Source: Ignavibacteria bacterium
Lineage (GTDB): Bacteria > Bacteroidota > Ignavibacteria > Tepidaquicellales > OLB5
Length of the DNA: 64,000 bases
Assembly: GCA_017303675.1 (NCBI GenBank)
Contig: JAFLBX010000001.1
Location: 445,970-509,969 of the forward strand
Direction: 5' to 3'
Below are positions 1 through 8,433 of the stretch, one piece after another; the stretch's first letter is position 1, and each line of letters begins with the position of its first letter. The position numbers and the translations under genes are program-made. The notes under the pieces were generated by a model. That model made no database searches. It saw only the letters and a list, made by a program, of their open reading frames with translations, and had not been told where the DNA came from.

Positions 1-1
1 T

Positions 2-3000
2 GATTTCGGAAAAGAAACATTACAAACACTTGAACTCCTCGGAAATGATCCCAAAAAGATCATCTCGCAGGAACCAGCTCTTCTAAGCATCATTAATACA
101 TTCAGCAATGAATTTTCTGCCGTATTCAACAGTGATATAACAATAGTGCTTGATGATATCCACGAACTTTCTCAGCAAATCTGGATAAAAAAATTCATTG
201 ATCTGCTGCTTAATGAAACACCTGATAACCTTCGAATAATTATTACAACAAGATTTCTTGCAGAAATTAATATCTCGTCCCTTAAAGCAAAAAGGAAAAT
301 CCTCGAGATCACACAGAATGAACTGGCGCTGAGTCCGGAAGAATTTTCTGAGCTGGCTAAAAAACTGTATAATATAAAATATTCGGCTGAAGATTCTTTA
401 AATCTGGTAAAATATATGGGAGGCTGGGTAACCGGCATTCATTTATTGCTTCAGGTATCCGAACCCGGCAATATTCTTTCATTTGCCGGTAAAAGTGTGC
501 TGCCTGAAAATTTATTTGAATTTTTCGCTGCAGAAGTTTACTCAAAACTTGATGAAACTGTACAGGATTTTCTTTTAAAAACTTCATTAGTTGTTGAATA
601 TGATATCGAATTCTGCAATGAGCTGTTAAATATCAGCAACAGCGGCGAAATAATAGAATTGCTGGCCGGAAGAAATATTTTCATAGAATCAATAAGAAGC
701 TTTGATTCAGATACTCATCACCAGGTTAAATTCACTTATAACAGACTGTTCAGAGACTTTCTTAGGCAAAAAGCAATGGAAATGCCGGAAAATATATTAA
801 CGGATATCTATAATAAAATTGCATTTCTTTATCTCGCAAAAAATCAACCCGGCACTGCATTTGAATATTTTATTCTTGCAAAAGAATATGAAAAGGCCTT
901 TGATCAGTTACAGATATTTTTTAACGATTATTTTAATCAAAGTAACTTTGAAAAACTTTGGCAGTGTATTTCTGCTTTCAAAACTGATTTTACTGATAAC
1001 AATAAATTGCTTTTATATTATAAAGGTATACTGTTAAAGTTTTACAAAGGAGAAATTGACCAGGCATTAAATTGTTTTAATTCAGCTTTGAAGCTGAATG
1101 ATAAAGATCTGAAATTTAAAATATTATGTACACAGGCTAAAGCCGGTATATTATTAACCCTGGGTAAAGGCAGAATAAATGAAGCGATCGAAATATTAAA
1201 CGATATCCTGATAAGCGAACCAAACCGGCTTGAAAATGCAAAAACATATCATTTGCTCGGAAATTCCTATTTCAATATAAATAAACCGGAAGTTTCAGAA
1301 ACATACCTGGAAAAAGCGCTGCAAATCTGCAATGAACATCCTGATGCGGAATTGGAACATGATGTTTACAGTATGCTGGGAAATATTAAAATTACCAATG
1401 GCGATTTTATACAGTCACATCATTATTACGAGCTGGCTCTCAACAAAACAAACGGGCTGTTTAAAAAAATAGTAATACTCGGAAATCTCACAGTATTGTA
1501 TTCACGCTCAGGAAAATTTTCAAAAGCGGCAGAATTTTTACAAAAATCAAAGGAATTATTAAAAAAATTTAAAACTCCCATATTTGAAATAATTGTAAAA
1601 ATGACCGAATATTCACTTTTATTTGAAACAGGAGATTATGCTGCTGGTATAAAACTTGCTGAAGAAATTAAAGAACTTGCGCTACGCTCCAATAACAGTA
1701 ACTTTATTTTTCTGAGTTATCAATTTTTGGGTGAATGCTGTTATTATTCCGGAAATCCCTCCAAATCAATCGAATTTTATAAACTTGCAGGAAGATTTAT
1801 AGATGAATCAAATGAATCAGATGAAATACTGCTCTCACTTTTAATTGTAATTAGTGAAATGCAGCTTAAGTTAAACCCTGAAATTGAAACCAAACTTTTA
1901 AGAGCATATACGTTTTTAGATGCTGTAAATTCAAATTATGATAAAACCATTGCAGGTTACTATCTTGCCAAATATTATTTTAACACCGGGCAACCATTAA
2001 CAGCTTTAAAGTATTTTGTTAAAAGCGTAGAACAGGCATCTATTCATGAATATAGATCTTTTTTACTCAGAGAATACATGTTTCAGGATAGTATTTTTAA
2101 CCTGCCTGAACACGATTCAGAAATTAAATCCATAGTTGAAGCTATACGCTGCAGCATTTCTGATCTTTTTGAATTACCATGGATTTCCGGTAATCATAAA
2201 AATTCTTTAAACGATCTCATTAAAAGAAGCTATGATCTTAAAATGAAGATATTCGGGGGTCTGGAGTTTATTGTAAAAAATGAACCAGTTAAAGAAAGCG
2301 AGTGGAAACGTAAAAAAAGAAAATTAATACTTTGTTACCTTATTTTGAACTCCGGAAAAAATATTAGCAAAGATAAAATTGTAGATCTTTTTTTCGGGGA
2401 GTCCACTGCAGAAAATTCAGATAATTTATTTCACCAGGCAATTTCAAATATCAGGACAGCATTAAAAGCAGCATACTCCGCATCAGAGCCGGCTTCTGAA
2501 AGCGGCACTTTTGCTGATAAACAATTAATTGTATATGAAGGCAAACAATTAAAAATCCCAAAGGGAATATCAGTATATTCTGATGCTTCTGTGTTTGAAA
2601 GGCTGATACAAAATGCATCAGCTTCAGAAAACATTAAAGATAAAATCGTTTTTTATAAAGAAGCTGTTGAACTGTATACAGGTGATGCACTCGAAGGATT
2701 TTATGAGCCCTGGTGTGAAGAAGTAAGGTCTGAATACAGAACAAAATATATAAAATTACTGGAAAATTATAGCAGGCTTCTGTTTGAAGAGGCAATGTAT
2801 GATGATGCCGTAATTTATTCTGAACTGCTTATTAAAAAAGAACCGCTGAATGAGATTGGCTTTGAAATTTTGATCGGTTCTCTGTTTAAATCAGGAAAAA
2901 TAAACCTGGCGAAAGAAAAATTTGAAGAATTAAAACGGAATTATAAGGATGAACTGAATGAAAATATTCCGCCTGAATTAGAAAAAAGAATTCTTTCGAT

Positions 3001-3010
3001 GTATAAATAA
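2..3010 (+). CDS. STAND-type ATPase / TPR / BTAD transcriptional regulator (5' end outside window)
   Basis: The reading frame is open from base 2, so the start lies before the window; 1002 codons are visible. Visible residues about 44-75 carry a hydrophobic strand ending in LDDIHEL and then a strand ending in TTRF, which fits the Walker B and sensor region of MalT-like STAND NTPases; the P-loop would be upstream. Residues about 270-690 are helical TPR-like repeats. Residues about 750-835 look like an OmpR/SARP winged helix (RKKRKLILCYLILNSGKNIS) and residues about 860-1000 like a bacterial transcriptional activator domain (ALEGFYEPWCEEVR). The family usually senses a ligand through the TPR region and then activates transcription. 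The target is unknown. It converges on the OsmC gene with 7 bp between stops. Domain calls are from pattern, not a search. Confidence 0.8.
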   Translation, partial: DFGKETLQTLELLGNDPKKIISQEPALLSIINTFSNEFSAVFNSDITIVLDDIHELSQQIWIKKFIDLLLNETPDNLRIIITTRFLAEINISSLKAKRKILEITQNELALSPEEFSELAKKLYNIKYSAEDSLNLVKYMGGWVTGIHLLLQVSEPGNILSFAGKSVLPENLFEFFAAEVYSKLDETVQDFLLKTSLVVEYDIEFCNELLNISNSGEIIELLAGRNIFIESIRSFDSDTHHQVKFTYNRLFRDFLRQKAMEMPENILTDIYNKIAFLYLAKNQPGTAFEYFILAKEYEKAFDQLQIFFNDYFNQSNFEKLWQCISAFKTDFTDNNKLLLYYKGILLKFYKGEIDQALNCFNSALKLNDKDLKFKILCTQAKAGILLTLGKGRINEAIEILNDILISEPNRLENAKTYHLLGNSYFNINKPEVSETYLEKALQICNEHPDAELEHDVYSMLGNIKITNGDFIQSHHYYELALNKTNGLFKKIVILGNLTVLYSRSGKFSKAAEFLQKSKELLKKFKTPIFEIIVKMTEYSLLFETGDYAAGIKLAEEIKELALRSNNSNFIFLSYQFLGECCYYSGNPSKSIEFYKLAGRFIDESNESDEILLSLLIVISEMQLKLNPEIETKLLRAYTFLDAVNSNYDKTIAGYYLAKYYFNTGQPLTALKYFVKSVEQASIHEYRSFLLREYMFQDSIFNLPEHDSEIKSIVEAIRCSISDLFELPWISGNHKNSLNDLIKRSYDLKMKIFGGLEFIVKNEPVKESEWKRKKRKLILCYLILNSGKNISKDKIVDLFFGESTAENSDNLFHQAISNIRTALKAAYSASEPASESGTFADKQLIVYEGKQLKIPKGISVYSDASVFERLIQNASASENIKDKIVFYKEAVELYTGDALEGFYEPWCEEVRSEYRTKYIKLLENYSRLLFEEAMYDDAVIYSELLIKKEPLNEIGFEILIGSLFKSGKINLAKEKFEELKRNYKDELNENIPPELEKRILSMYK

Positions 3011-3017
3011 TTTTTCT

Positions 3018-3458
3018 TTAATGACGTGTATGCTCTTCCATATCCTGTCCGTCAGGAAAGTGCAGCTTCAGGTCAACATCAATATCTGGATGAATGCTTT
3101 TTGATACCGGGCAATGAAGCGCAACGGCTTCAAGAATTCCTCTTTTATCGAACGGTATTCCTGCGGGAAAATTTATCTCAGCTACGAGCCTAATTACCCT
3201 TCTGGGAATATCTGTGCTCATATGTTTTTCAATACGGCAGGTTGCACCTTTTAAATTTATTCCCCTGTCTTCAGCGGCAATGCCCATTGTAGTTAAATAA
3301 CATACACCAAGTGATGTAGCAAGCAGATCAGTTGGAGAAAAGCTCTCGCCTTTTCCTCTGTTATCAACCGGTGCATCTGTTTCAATTATTACTCCGCTGG
3401 GTGTATGAGTAGCTTTGCAGTGCAGTCCGCCTTCATAGGCTGTTTTAATTTCAACCAT
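3018..3458 (-). CDS. OsmC/Ohr family protein
   Basis: A 146-residue protein of normal OsmC length. It has the FSPTDLLATSLGVC segment with Cys53 and the ALHCPVSKS segment with Cys116, the two conserved cysteines of the family, which reduce hydroperoxides or handle reactive sulfur species. Two more cysteines (14 and 74) are not part of the core pattern. The start is supported by a perfect AGGAGG about 10 nt upstream. No signal peptide, so cytosolic. It stands alone, convergent with the regulator to its left. A second, diverged OsmC protein is encoded at 11083-11490, so the two may have different substrates. Confidence 0.9.
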   Translation of the reverse strand: MVEIKTAYEGGLHCKATHTPSGVIIETDAPVDNRGKGESFSPTDLLATSLGVCYLTTMGIAAEDRGINLKGATCRIEKHMSTDIPRRVIRLVAEINFPAGIPFDKRGILEAVALHCPVSKSIHPDIDVDLKLHFPDGQDMEEHTRH

Positions 3459-3540
3459 AGTGTTATACCTCCTGGTGTAAATTACTAAATTTTCAATGGG
3501 TTTTATACACCATTATTCAGTGAATTTTTTAAACTTATAG

Positions 3541-4956
3541 TCAGTTTTCATTAATTTCGGCAATTTTTTGTAGTAACCAGGGCCTGTACATAATAATTCG
3601 TGTGTTAAAGTTATTTATTTCCGGACTTTCAGCCTGTTTTAATCTGTATTTGATAAGCTGTAAAACCTGTAAAATAAAATTATTGGATCTTTCTTTTACA
3701 TACGGAGTAATAGACCGGTATTTAGAAATAAAATGCCTGAAAGAATCCGCCAGCCAGAAAGCTTCTTCATAATATTCTGCTTCATAATAGATCATCAGGT
3801 TTAATGCTTTGATCTTGAACTTATCGTAGTACTTTCTGAATTTTACGCGGCTGAGATATTTTAATGCTTTTTCGTAATCTCCCCTGAACATAAACAATGC
3901 AGAGTATGCAAGGTTCTCATATGATAATTTTTCATCTTCAGGAAGGTTATCTTTATATTTTCTTATAAAATCCTCTGCCCAATCATATTTTTTCAGCATT
4001 AGCGCATTGTTTGCCATAGAAATGAACATATCCGGAAATATATAACCATCTTTTAGATGGAAACCGTTTTCAAGAACAATGTTCACAATTTCAAATCTTT
4101 CATTCAGAAAATTAAGGTCACCATTATCTACTTTTACAAAACAATAATTGTGAAGATATGTATAAATTGCTGCAAGCTCATTTTTATCAAGCAATTGTTT
4201 ATTTTTTGCCAGCATTTGTTTAATGTTTTTATAATACTCTTCATTTTCCGGCATTAAATAAGATTTTACTAGGTTGTTCAGAATATATGCGATCGGGTTT
4301 TGTACGGTGATCCCCTTTTCTTCAAATATTCTTACAAGGCTGTTAAGTATATCAAGATCAATGCTGCTTTTTTCTTTTCTGAACCGGGCATCATTCAATA
4401 TAATATAATAAAACTGCAGAACCGTTAAAGCTGAATAATTAACAAATCCATCCATTGCCTGTTTCCAGTCTGTATCAGGGTTTAGATTTGTTTTTAAGTT
4501 ACTTATTGTTTTAGAGTAACTTTCAAAAATATATTTATTGTAATAATATTTTTCATTTCGTAAAGGATTTTTCTCAAGCACGCTCAAAGATTCCTTTGCT
4601 GATTTTTCTGCTTCATCGTAGTTTTTAAGCTCTATCAGCCTGTCTATCAGCTTGCTTCCGTAAGCCATTTTATCCTTTTGGAAACTGCTGATCGCTAAGT
4701 AGTCATTCAGCATGTTATTCAACTCAGAAAGATATTTTCTCATCAGTACATCGTTGAATGGTTTACCCGGATTAGCTGCTGAATAAATTTCTTCTTTGGT
4801 AACTATAAAATCAGGGAAGTACTCTCTGATCTTATTGAATATTACCGGCAAACTTTTCCTCTTTAGAAAATATTGTGAATTAATAAATTTTTCAAATTCA
4901 TCAAGTTGTTTATAATCAAGATGTTTTAGACTTTTTATAAATTTACTGTTAGTCAT
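3541..4956 (-). CDS. Helical-repeat protein, paralogue A of a three-member family
   Basis: 471 residues with no signal peptide or membrane segment, so probably cytosolic. I do not recognise a named function. The N-terminus (residues 8-50) reads SLKHLDYKQLDEFEKFINSQ then YF, a hydrophobic stretch and YFPDF; the genes at 46986 and 50996 share this pattern (LS..E.KEF.KFI.SPFF, YPEF). The C-terminal part also matches: WAEDFI...LP, a YEKALKYLSRVKF-like helix pair, and EAFWLADSFRHFISK. The rest is alpha-helical, resembling TPR or SHNi repeats. It is divergent from the T9SS gene at 5267 across a 310-bp region with repeated TTGTCACAA boxes, the first of which ends 3 bp from this start codon. A regulatory or assembly role for the neighbouring surface protein is inference. 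Confidence 0.75.
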   Translation of the reverse strand: MTNSKFIKSLKHLDYKQLDEFEKFINSQYFLKRKSLPVIFNKIREYFPDFIVTKEEIYSAANPGKPFNDVLMRKYLSELNNMLNDYLAISSFQKDKMAYGSKLIDRLIELKNYDEAEKSAKESLSVLEKNPLRNEKYYYNKYIFESYSKTISNLKTNLNPDTDWKQAMDGFVNYSALTVLQFYYIILNDARFRKEKSSIDLDILNSLVRIFEEKGITVQNPIAYILNNLVKSYLMPENEEYYKNIKQMLAKNKQLLDKNELAAIYTYLHNYCFVKVDNGDLNFLNERFEIVNIVLENGFHLKDGYIFPDMFISMANNALMLKKYDWAEDFIRKYKDNLPEDEKLSYENLAYSALFMFRGDYEKALKYLSRVKFRKYYDKFKIKALNLMIYYEAEYYEEAFWLADSFRHFISKYRSITPYVKERSNNFILQVLQLIKYRLKQAESPEINNFNTRIIMYRPWLLQKIAEINEN

Positions 4957-5266
4957 AGCTTGTCACAATTGGACCCTAATTATTCGTTTTAACGCTGTTT
5001 TCTTCATTTTTATAGCTTATGATAGTCACAATTTAGCTTATTATTCTTTGAATTACTATGCCACAATAGCTTAAGTTTGTTATAATTTTATGAACATTGC
5101 ATATAAAATTTGTCACAACGGATGTAAAAATATAAATACAGTTTGCCTTAAACATCTTTTGTAAAAAGATGTTTTGTCACAAACACGAAATTTATTCCGG
5201 GAACAGACAAATCATAAACATGTTAAATGAATACAATAAAAATTTATAATATAACTTAATACTAAT
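4957..5266. promoter_or_regulatory. Divergent intergenic region with repeated TTGTCACAA boxes
   Basis: This 310-bp gene-free stretch holds three perfect copies of the odd palindrome TTGTCACAA (4960-4968, 5110-5118, 5174-5182), all read on the + strand. Variants are TAGTCACAA (5023-5031), ATGCCACAA (5058-5066) and TTGTTATAA (5077-5085). A 10-bp perfect hairpin lies at 5150-5174 (arm AAACATCTTT). Repeated boxes between divergent genes suggest binding sites for a dimeric regulator controlling both genes. The core contains TCACA, the half-site of CRP/FNR-type regulators, but the usual spaced full site is absent. Confidence 0.5.
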
Positions 5267-6535
5267 ATGAAAAATCTACTTTATTCTTTTTTGGTTTTTG
5301 CCTTAATGATATACACTTCCAATACCGCTTCACAATGGCAAATTGTATCAAGCGGCGGGGCTGTTGCTTATAATTCAATTTCATTTTATCAAAGCTGGGG
5401 CTTTGCCGGGGGTGACTTAGGTTTAATTAAAAAAACCGTTGATCACGGTTCAACATGGACAACCTTATCTCTCGGTGCAACTACAAAGATCAATGATGTG
5501 TATACATACAATAATGTTATAGCATATCTTTGCGGTGTTGACGGGATGATCTATAAAACACCAAACGGAGGTTTAAACTGGACAGCGCAAACAACAGCAG
5601 CTGCATACAGGTATTATGACCTCGATTTCATAAATTCTACAACAGGAATGGTTGTTGGTGATGACGGCAGAGCCGGATTCACAACAAACGGCGGTACAAA
5701 CTGGCTGCAGGCACAGCTTAATGTTTCACCGGGCGCAAAACTTGATTACAAAGTTTGTGATATGATAGACATGAACACATGGTTAGTTGCTTCTGCGGAT
5801 ACACAAATTTCAAATATACAATATTCATATTTACACAGAACCACTAACAACGGCGCAAGCTATCAGAATGTTTACACTATGGTTGGTGGGCTGACAAACG
5901 ATGTTTCGTTTATGTATTTAAGAGTTATGACCTCAACAACAATTTATGCCGTATCTGCCAATGGGTATTTTTTAAGATCAATAAATAATGGTACTACATG
6001 GACAGCAATTCAGCTTCCTACAATACCTCTTGCAGTTGATTTTGCAAATATGTCAACGGGATATTACTGCGGCCAAAATGGTGTCATTAGAAAAACCACG
6101 AATGGAGGAATTAACTGGATAGAACAAACTTCTCCGACAACGCAGGCGCTTAAGACTATTTTTTGCAAAGATACAAGCAATATTTATGCAGCAGGAAACA
6201 ACGGAACAATTGTAAGAACTCAAAACGGGGGAAATTTTGTAGGTGTAAACCCTGCTGGAAACGAAATCCCGGAAACATTTAGCCTGAATCAGAACTATCC
6301 TAATCCTTTTAACCCCTCAACCAGGATCTCATTCGATATTCCTGTTGCATCATTTGTAAATCTTACCGTTTATAATATTCTGGGTAAGGATGTAAAAATT
6401 CTGGTAAATGAAAATCTGAATGCAGGTAAATTCGAAGCAGAGTTTGATGCAGCAGATTTACCAGGAGGTATATATTTTTACAGGTTAAATGCCGGAAAAT
6501 ATACTGAAACCAGGAAAATGATACTTGTAAAATAA
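5267..6535 (+). CDS. Secreted YCF48/BNR-like beta-propeller protein with T9SS sorting domain
   Basis: 422 residues with a signal peptide (residues 1-22, hydrophobic, ending NTASQ). Residues about 25-330 contain repeated blades of the type GxDGxIYKTxNGGxxW, the pattern of YCF48/photosystem II stability-factor-like and BNR propellers. In Ignavibacteria these are common surface or extracellular proteins, and the blade similarity does not show a photosynthetic role. The last 85 residues are a type A T9SS C-terminal domain (NQNYPNPFNPST, VYNILGKDV, GGIYFYRL, RKMILVK), so the protein should cross the outer membrane by type IX secretion. Divergent from paralogue A and ended by a strong terminator. 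Ligand unknown. Confidence 0.85.
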   Translation: MKNLLYSFLVFALMIYTSNTASQWQIVSSGGAVAYNSISFYQSWGFAGGDLGLIKKTVDHGSTWTTLSLGATTKINDVYTYNNVIAYLCGVDGMIYKTPNGGLNWTAQTTAAAYRYYDLDFINSTTGMVVGDDGRAGFTTNGGTNWLQAQLNVSPGAKLDYKVCDMIDMNTWLVASADTQISNIQYSYLHRTTNNGASYQNVYTMVGGLTNDVSFMYLRVMTSTTIYAVSANGYFLRSINNGTTWTAIQLPTIPLAVDFANMSTGYYCGQNGVIRKTTNGGINWIEQTSPTTQALKTIFCKDTSNIYAAGNNGTIVRTQNGGNFVGVNPAGNEIPETFSLNQNYPNPFNPSTRISFDIPVASFVNLTVYNILGKDVKILVNENLNAGKFEAEFDAADLPGGIYFYRLNAGKYTETRKMILVK

Positions 6536-6557
6536 TAGATTTTCTAAAGGAGAAAAA

Positions 6558-6605
6558 TGCCGTTATTCAAACAAAAATGTTCTCCCCTGTTTGAATATAA
6601 CGGCA
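6558..6605. repeat. Long imperfect inverted repeat with a possible 18-codon ORF
   Basis: Arms TGCCGTTATTCAAACA (6558-6573) and TGTTTGAATATAACGGCA (6588-6605) pair over 16 bp with a 2-nt bulge. The arm starts inside an ATG (6557-6559) preceded by AAAGGAG (6546-6552), giving a possible 18-residue peptide MPLFKQKCSPLFEYNGRN that stops at 6611-6613. It lies between the T9SS stop and the terminator, so it would be on that mRNA. It may simply be a 3' hairpin. Confidence 0.4.
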
Positions 6606-6613
6606 GAAATTAA

Positions 6614-6637
6614 AAAAGGGAGCAATTGCTCCCTTTT
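6614..6637. terminator. Bidirectional terminator between the T9SS gene and nrfA
   Basis: Perfect inverted repeat with arms AAAAGGGAGCAA and TTGCTCCCTTTT. The A-rich and T-rich ends give a U tract in both directions, so it can end both the + strand T9SS transcript and the - strand nrfHA transcript. Confidence 0.8.
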
Positions 6638-6659
6638 AATTTCATTTTATGATATCAAT

Positions 6660-7970
6660 TCACTTTACAGCAAGATTTTTCATCAGTCTTTCAGCCGCAA
6701 TTTGAGATTGCCTTGCATAATCAATAGCATTACTCAAAGTTTTAAGTGTTTCCTGTGGTGAATGGAATCCCATGGAATTTTCTGCTGCAACAAAATCCCA
6801 TCTCATCTGCGCGCGTTTGTGCAGCTTTCTTGCTTCCTTTAACTGCTCATCAGTTGCGCCTGCATCTTTTGCGGCTTTGATCGCATTTATTGCGTCAATA
6901 ATTGCCAGCTCTGTTCTGTACATTGTTTCATATGTTCTATCCTGAATGGTCTTAACGCGGTTCGTCATTTCCTGTTCGCTCCATTTATGACAGGTCTGGC
7001 AGGCGTTATTTACGTTCTTAAGCGGACTCCTTATCCAGTGATCGGTAACTTTTACAGAACCGCTCTTTACATAAGGCATATGGCAATCAGCGCAGCTAAC
7101 GCCGCTTTTTGCGTGAATGCCTGTTGACCATGTTTCAAACTCAGGGTGCTGCATTTTTAACATTGGCGAGCCTGATGTTTCATGTGTCCAGTCATTAAAA
7201 TTAATTTCGTCATAATAAGCTTCTATACTGTCAATCTGCAAACCTTTATCCCAGGGGAAAGTTAAATACTTTCCGTCTCCTTTAAAATAATACTCAACAT
7301 GGCACTGTCCGCATACATAGCTTCTCATTTCCTGCCGCGAAGCTTTTGTAACATCAATTCCCCTTCGCTGCATTGCTTCTATAAAAGCAGGACGGCTTAT
7401 ACGCAGCTCCATTGTTTTGGGGTCATGGCAATCAAGGCATCCTATACTTTTATCATAATGTGCCCCTACATCTTTGAACATTGCTTTGTAAAAATTTTCG
7501 GGTCCCATTTTTTTAATATCCACTGCAACACTAGAGCTTTTACAGCTTATACATGTATTCGGTGTTTTTTCGTTGATACGCTTGGTTTCTTTTACATCAG
7601 TAATCGCCCAGTAGTGTCCGCGCTCTTCGCGGTAATCCTTTGAAAAAGGATTACCCGCAAAAAGCTGTATTAAATTAGGATATTTTTCCAGCTTCTGGTA
7701 ATTATCGCTGCCTCCGTAAAAAGTCGGACCTTCATTTGTTTCTGTCTTTTTATATGTATCATATTCAAACGGGAAATTCTCTCCCCATACCTTTGGATCA
7801 ATTTCTTCATCGCCTACAGGCTTAAATACCGAAGGGTAGAGCGTAGCTTCCTGTTTCTTTTCGAAAATGTTAACCAGAAGCAGTGTTATTCCTGCGGTAA
7901 TAACCGCTGTCAGGAAAAACAGAACCAGGTATTTTACACTGAATGGTTTATCTTTTTTATTTTGTTCCAT
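6660..7970 (-). CDS. nrfA: Ammonia-forming cytochrome c nitrite reductase, catalytic subunit
   Basis: 436 residues, five hemes. The catalytic heme motif is CISCK (140-144), with the lysine ligand diagnostic of NrfA; the other four are CLDCH (178-182), CGQCH (220-224), CADCH (293-297) and CQTCH (324-328). The active-site tyrosine follows in CGQCHVEYYF, and the histidine is in KMQHPEFE (His275). It reduces nitrite to ammonium with six electrons in the periplasm. Residues 13-33 form a single hydrophobic segment that may act as an uncleaved anchor. It lies 19 bp downstream of nrfH, whose product carries electrons from the quinol pool. There are no nrfBCD genes, so this is the two-subunit NrfHA form. 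Confidence 0.97.
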   Translation of the reverse strand: MEQNKKDKPFSVKYLVLFFLTAVITAGITLLLVNIFEKKQEATLYPSVFKPVGDEEIDPKVWGENFPFEYDTYKKTETNEGPTFYGGSDNYQKLEKYPNLIQLFAGNPFSKDYREERGHYWAITDVKETKRINEKTPNTCISCKSSSVAVDIKKMGPENFYKAMFKDVGAHYDKSIGCLDCHDPKTMELRISRPAFIEAMQRRGIDVTKASRQEMRSYVCGQCHVEYYFKGDGKYLTFPWDKGLQIDSIEAYYDEINFNDWTHETSGSPMLKMQHPEFETWSTGIHAKSGVSCADCHMPYVKSGSVKVTDHWIRSPLKNVNNACQTCHKWSEQEMTNRVKTIQDRTYETMYRTELAIIDAINAIKAAKDAGATDEQLKEARKLHKRAQMRWDFVAAENSMGFHSPQETLKTLSNAIDYARQSQIAAERLMKNLAVK

Positions 7971-7989
7971 AATAAGTTATATTTTAAAA

Positions 7990-8433
7990 TTATTTCATAT
8001 GTCCAACACTCAAATGGCACGATGTGCATTGTATCTTCGTATCTTCGGTTTCATGGAAAGTTAAATTATGCGTAAGCATATCATGGCAGCGGCGGCAGTT
8101 CTCTTCTGCCACTTCCCTGTTCATTTTATTTATCCTGATGGGTTTATGGTAATCATCAGATGTAAAAGCATAGCTGTGATTCCAGCCGTTAATGGCTTTT
8201 ACAGTGTATTTGCCGATAGTTGTACTAGGAGTGTGGCAGTCATTGCATGTAGCAACAGAACGATGCGAGGATTTTTGCCACGAATAATACTGGTCATTCA
8301 TTACATGACAGTTTTTGCAGGCTGCAGGGTCATCAAGCATGTAGGAATACCCTTTGGCGTAGTAGAAAGTAGCAGAGCCCAGCCCGACAATAACTCCTAT
8401 ACAAACCGATAATATTAAATATAATTTTATCAT
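7990..8433 (-). CDS. nrfH: Tetraheme quinol dehydrogenase, NapC/NirT family
   Basis: 147 residues with an N-terminal membrane helix (residues 3-24) and four CxxCH motifs: CKNCH (39-43), CNDCH (63-67), CRRCH (113-117) and CTSCH (136-140). The first is followed by Met45, as in NrfH where methionine ligates heme 1. It oxidises menaquinol and passes electrons to NrfA. Its ATG overlaps the stop of the upstream barrel gene (ATGA), so the two are likely translationally coupled, and nrfA follows after 19 bp. Confidence 0.95.
   Translation of the reverse strand: MIKLYLILSVCIGVIVGLGSATFYYAKGYSYMLDDPAACKNCHVMNDQYYSWQKSSHRSVATCNDCHTPSTTIGKYTVKAINGWNHSYAFTSDDYHKPIRINKMNREVAEENCRRCHDMLTHNLTFHETEDTKIQCTSCHLSVGHMK

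Noticed and set aside
5267-6535. Photosynthesis-related factor because of YCF48-like repeats
   Set aside because: The repeats are a general propeller motif in T9SS proteins here and no photosynthesis genes are present.
8068-8412. Open frame on the + strand opposite nrfH
   Set aside because: It is the antisense shadow of a gene with four heme motifs, and has no ribosome site or recognisable domain.
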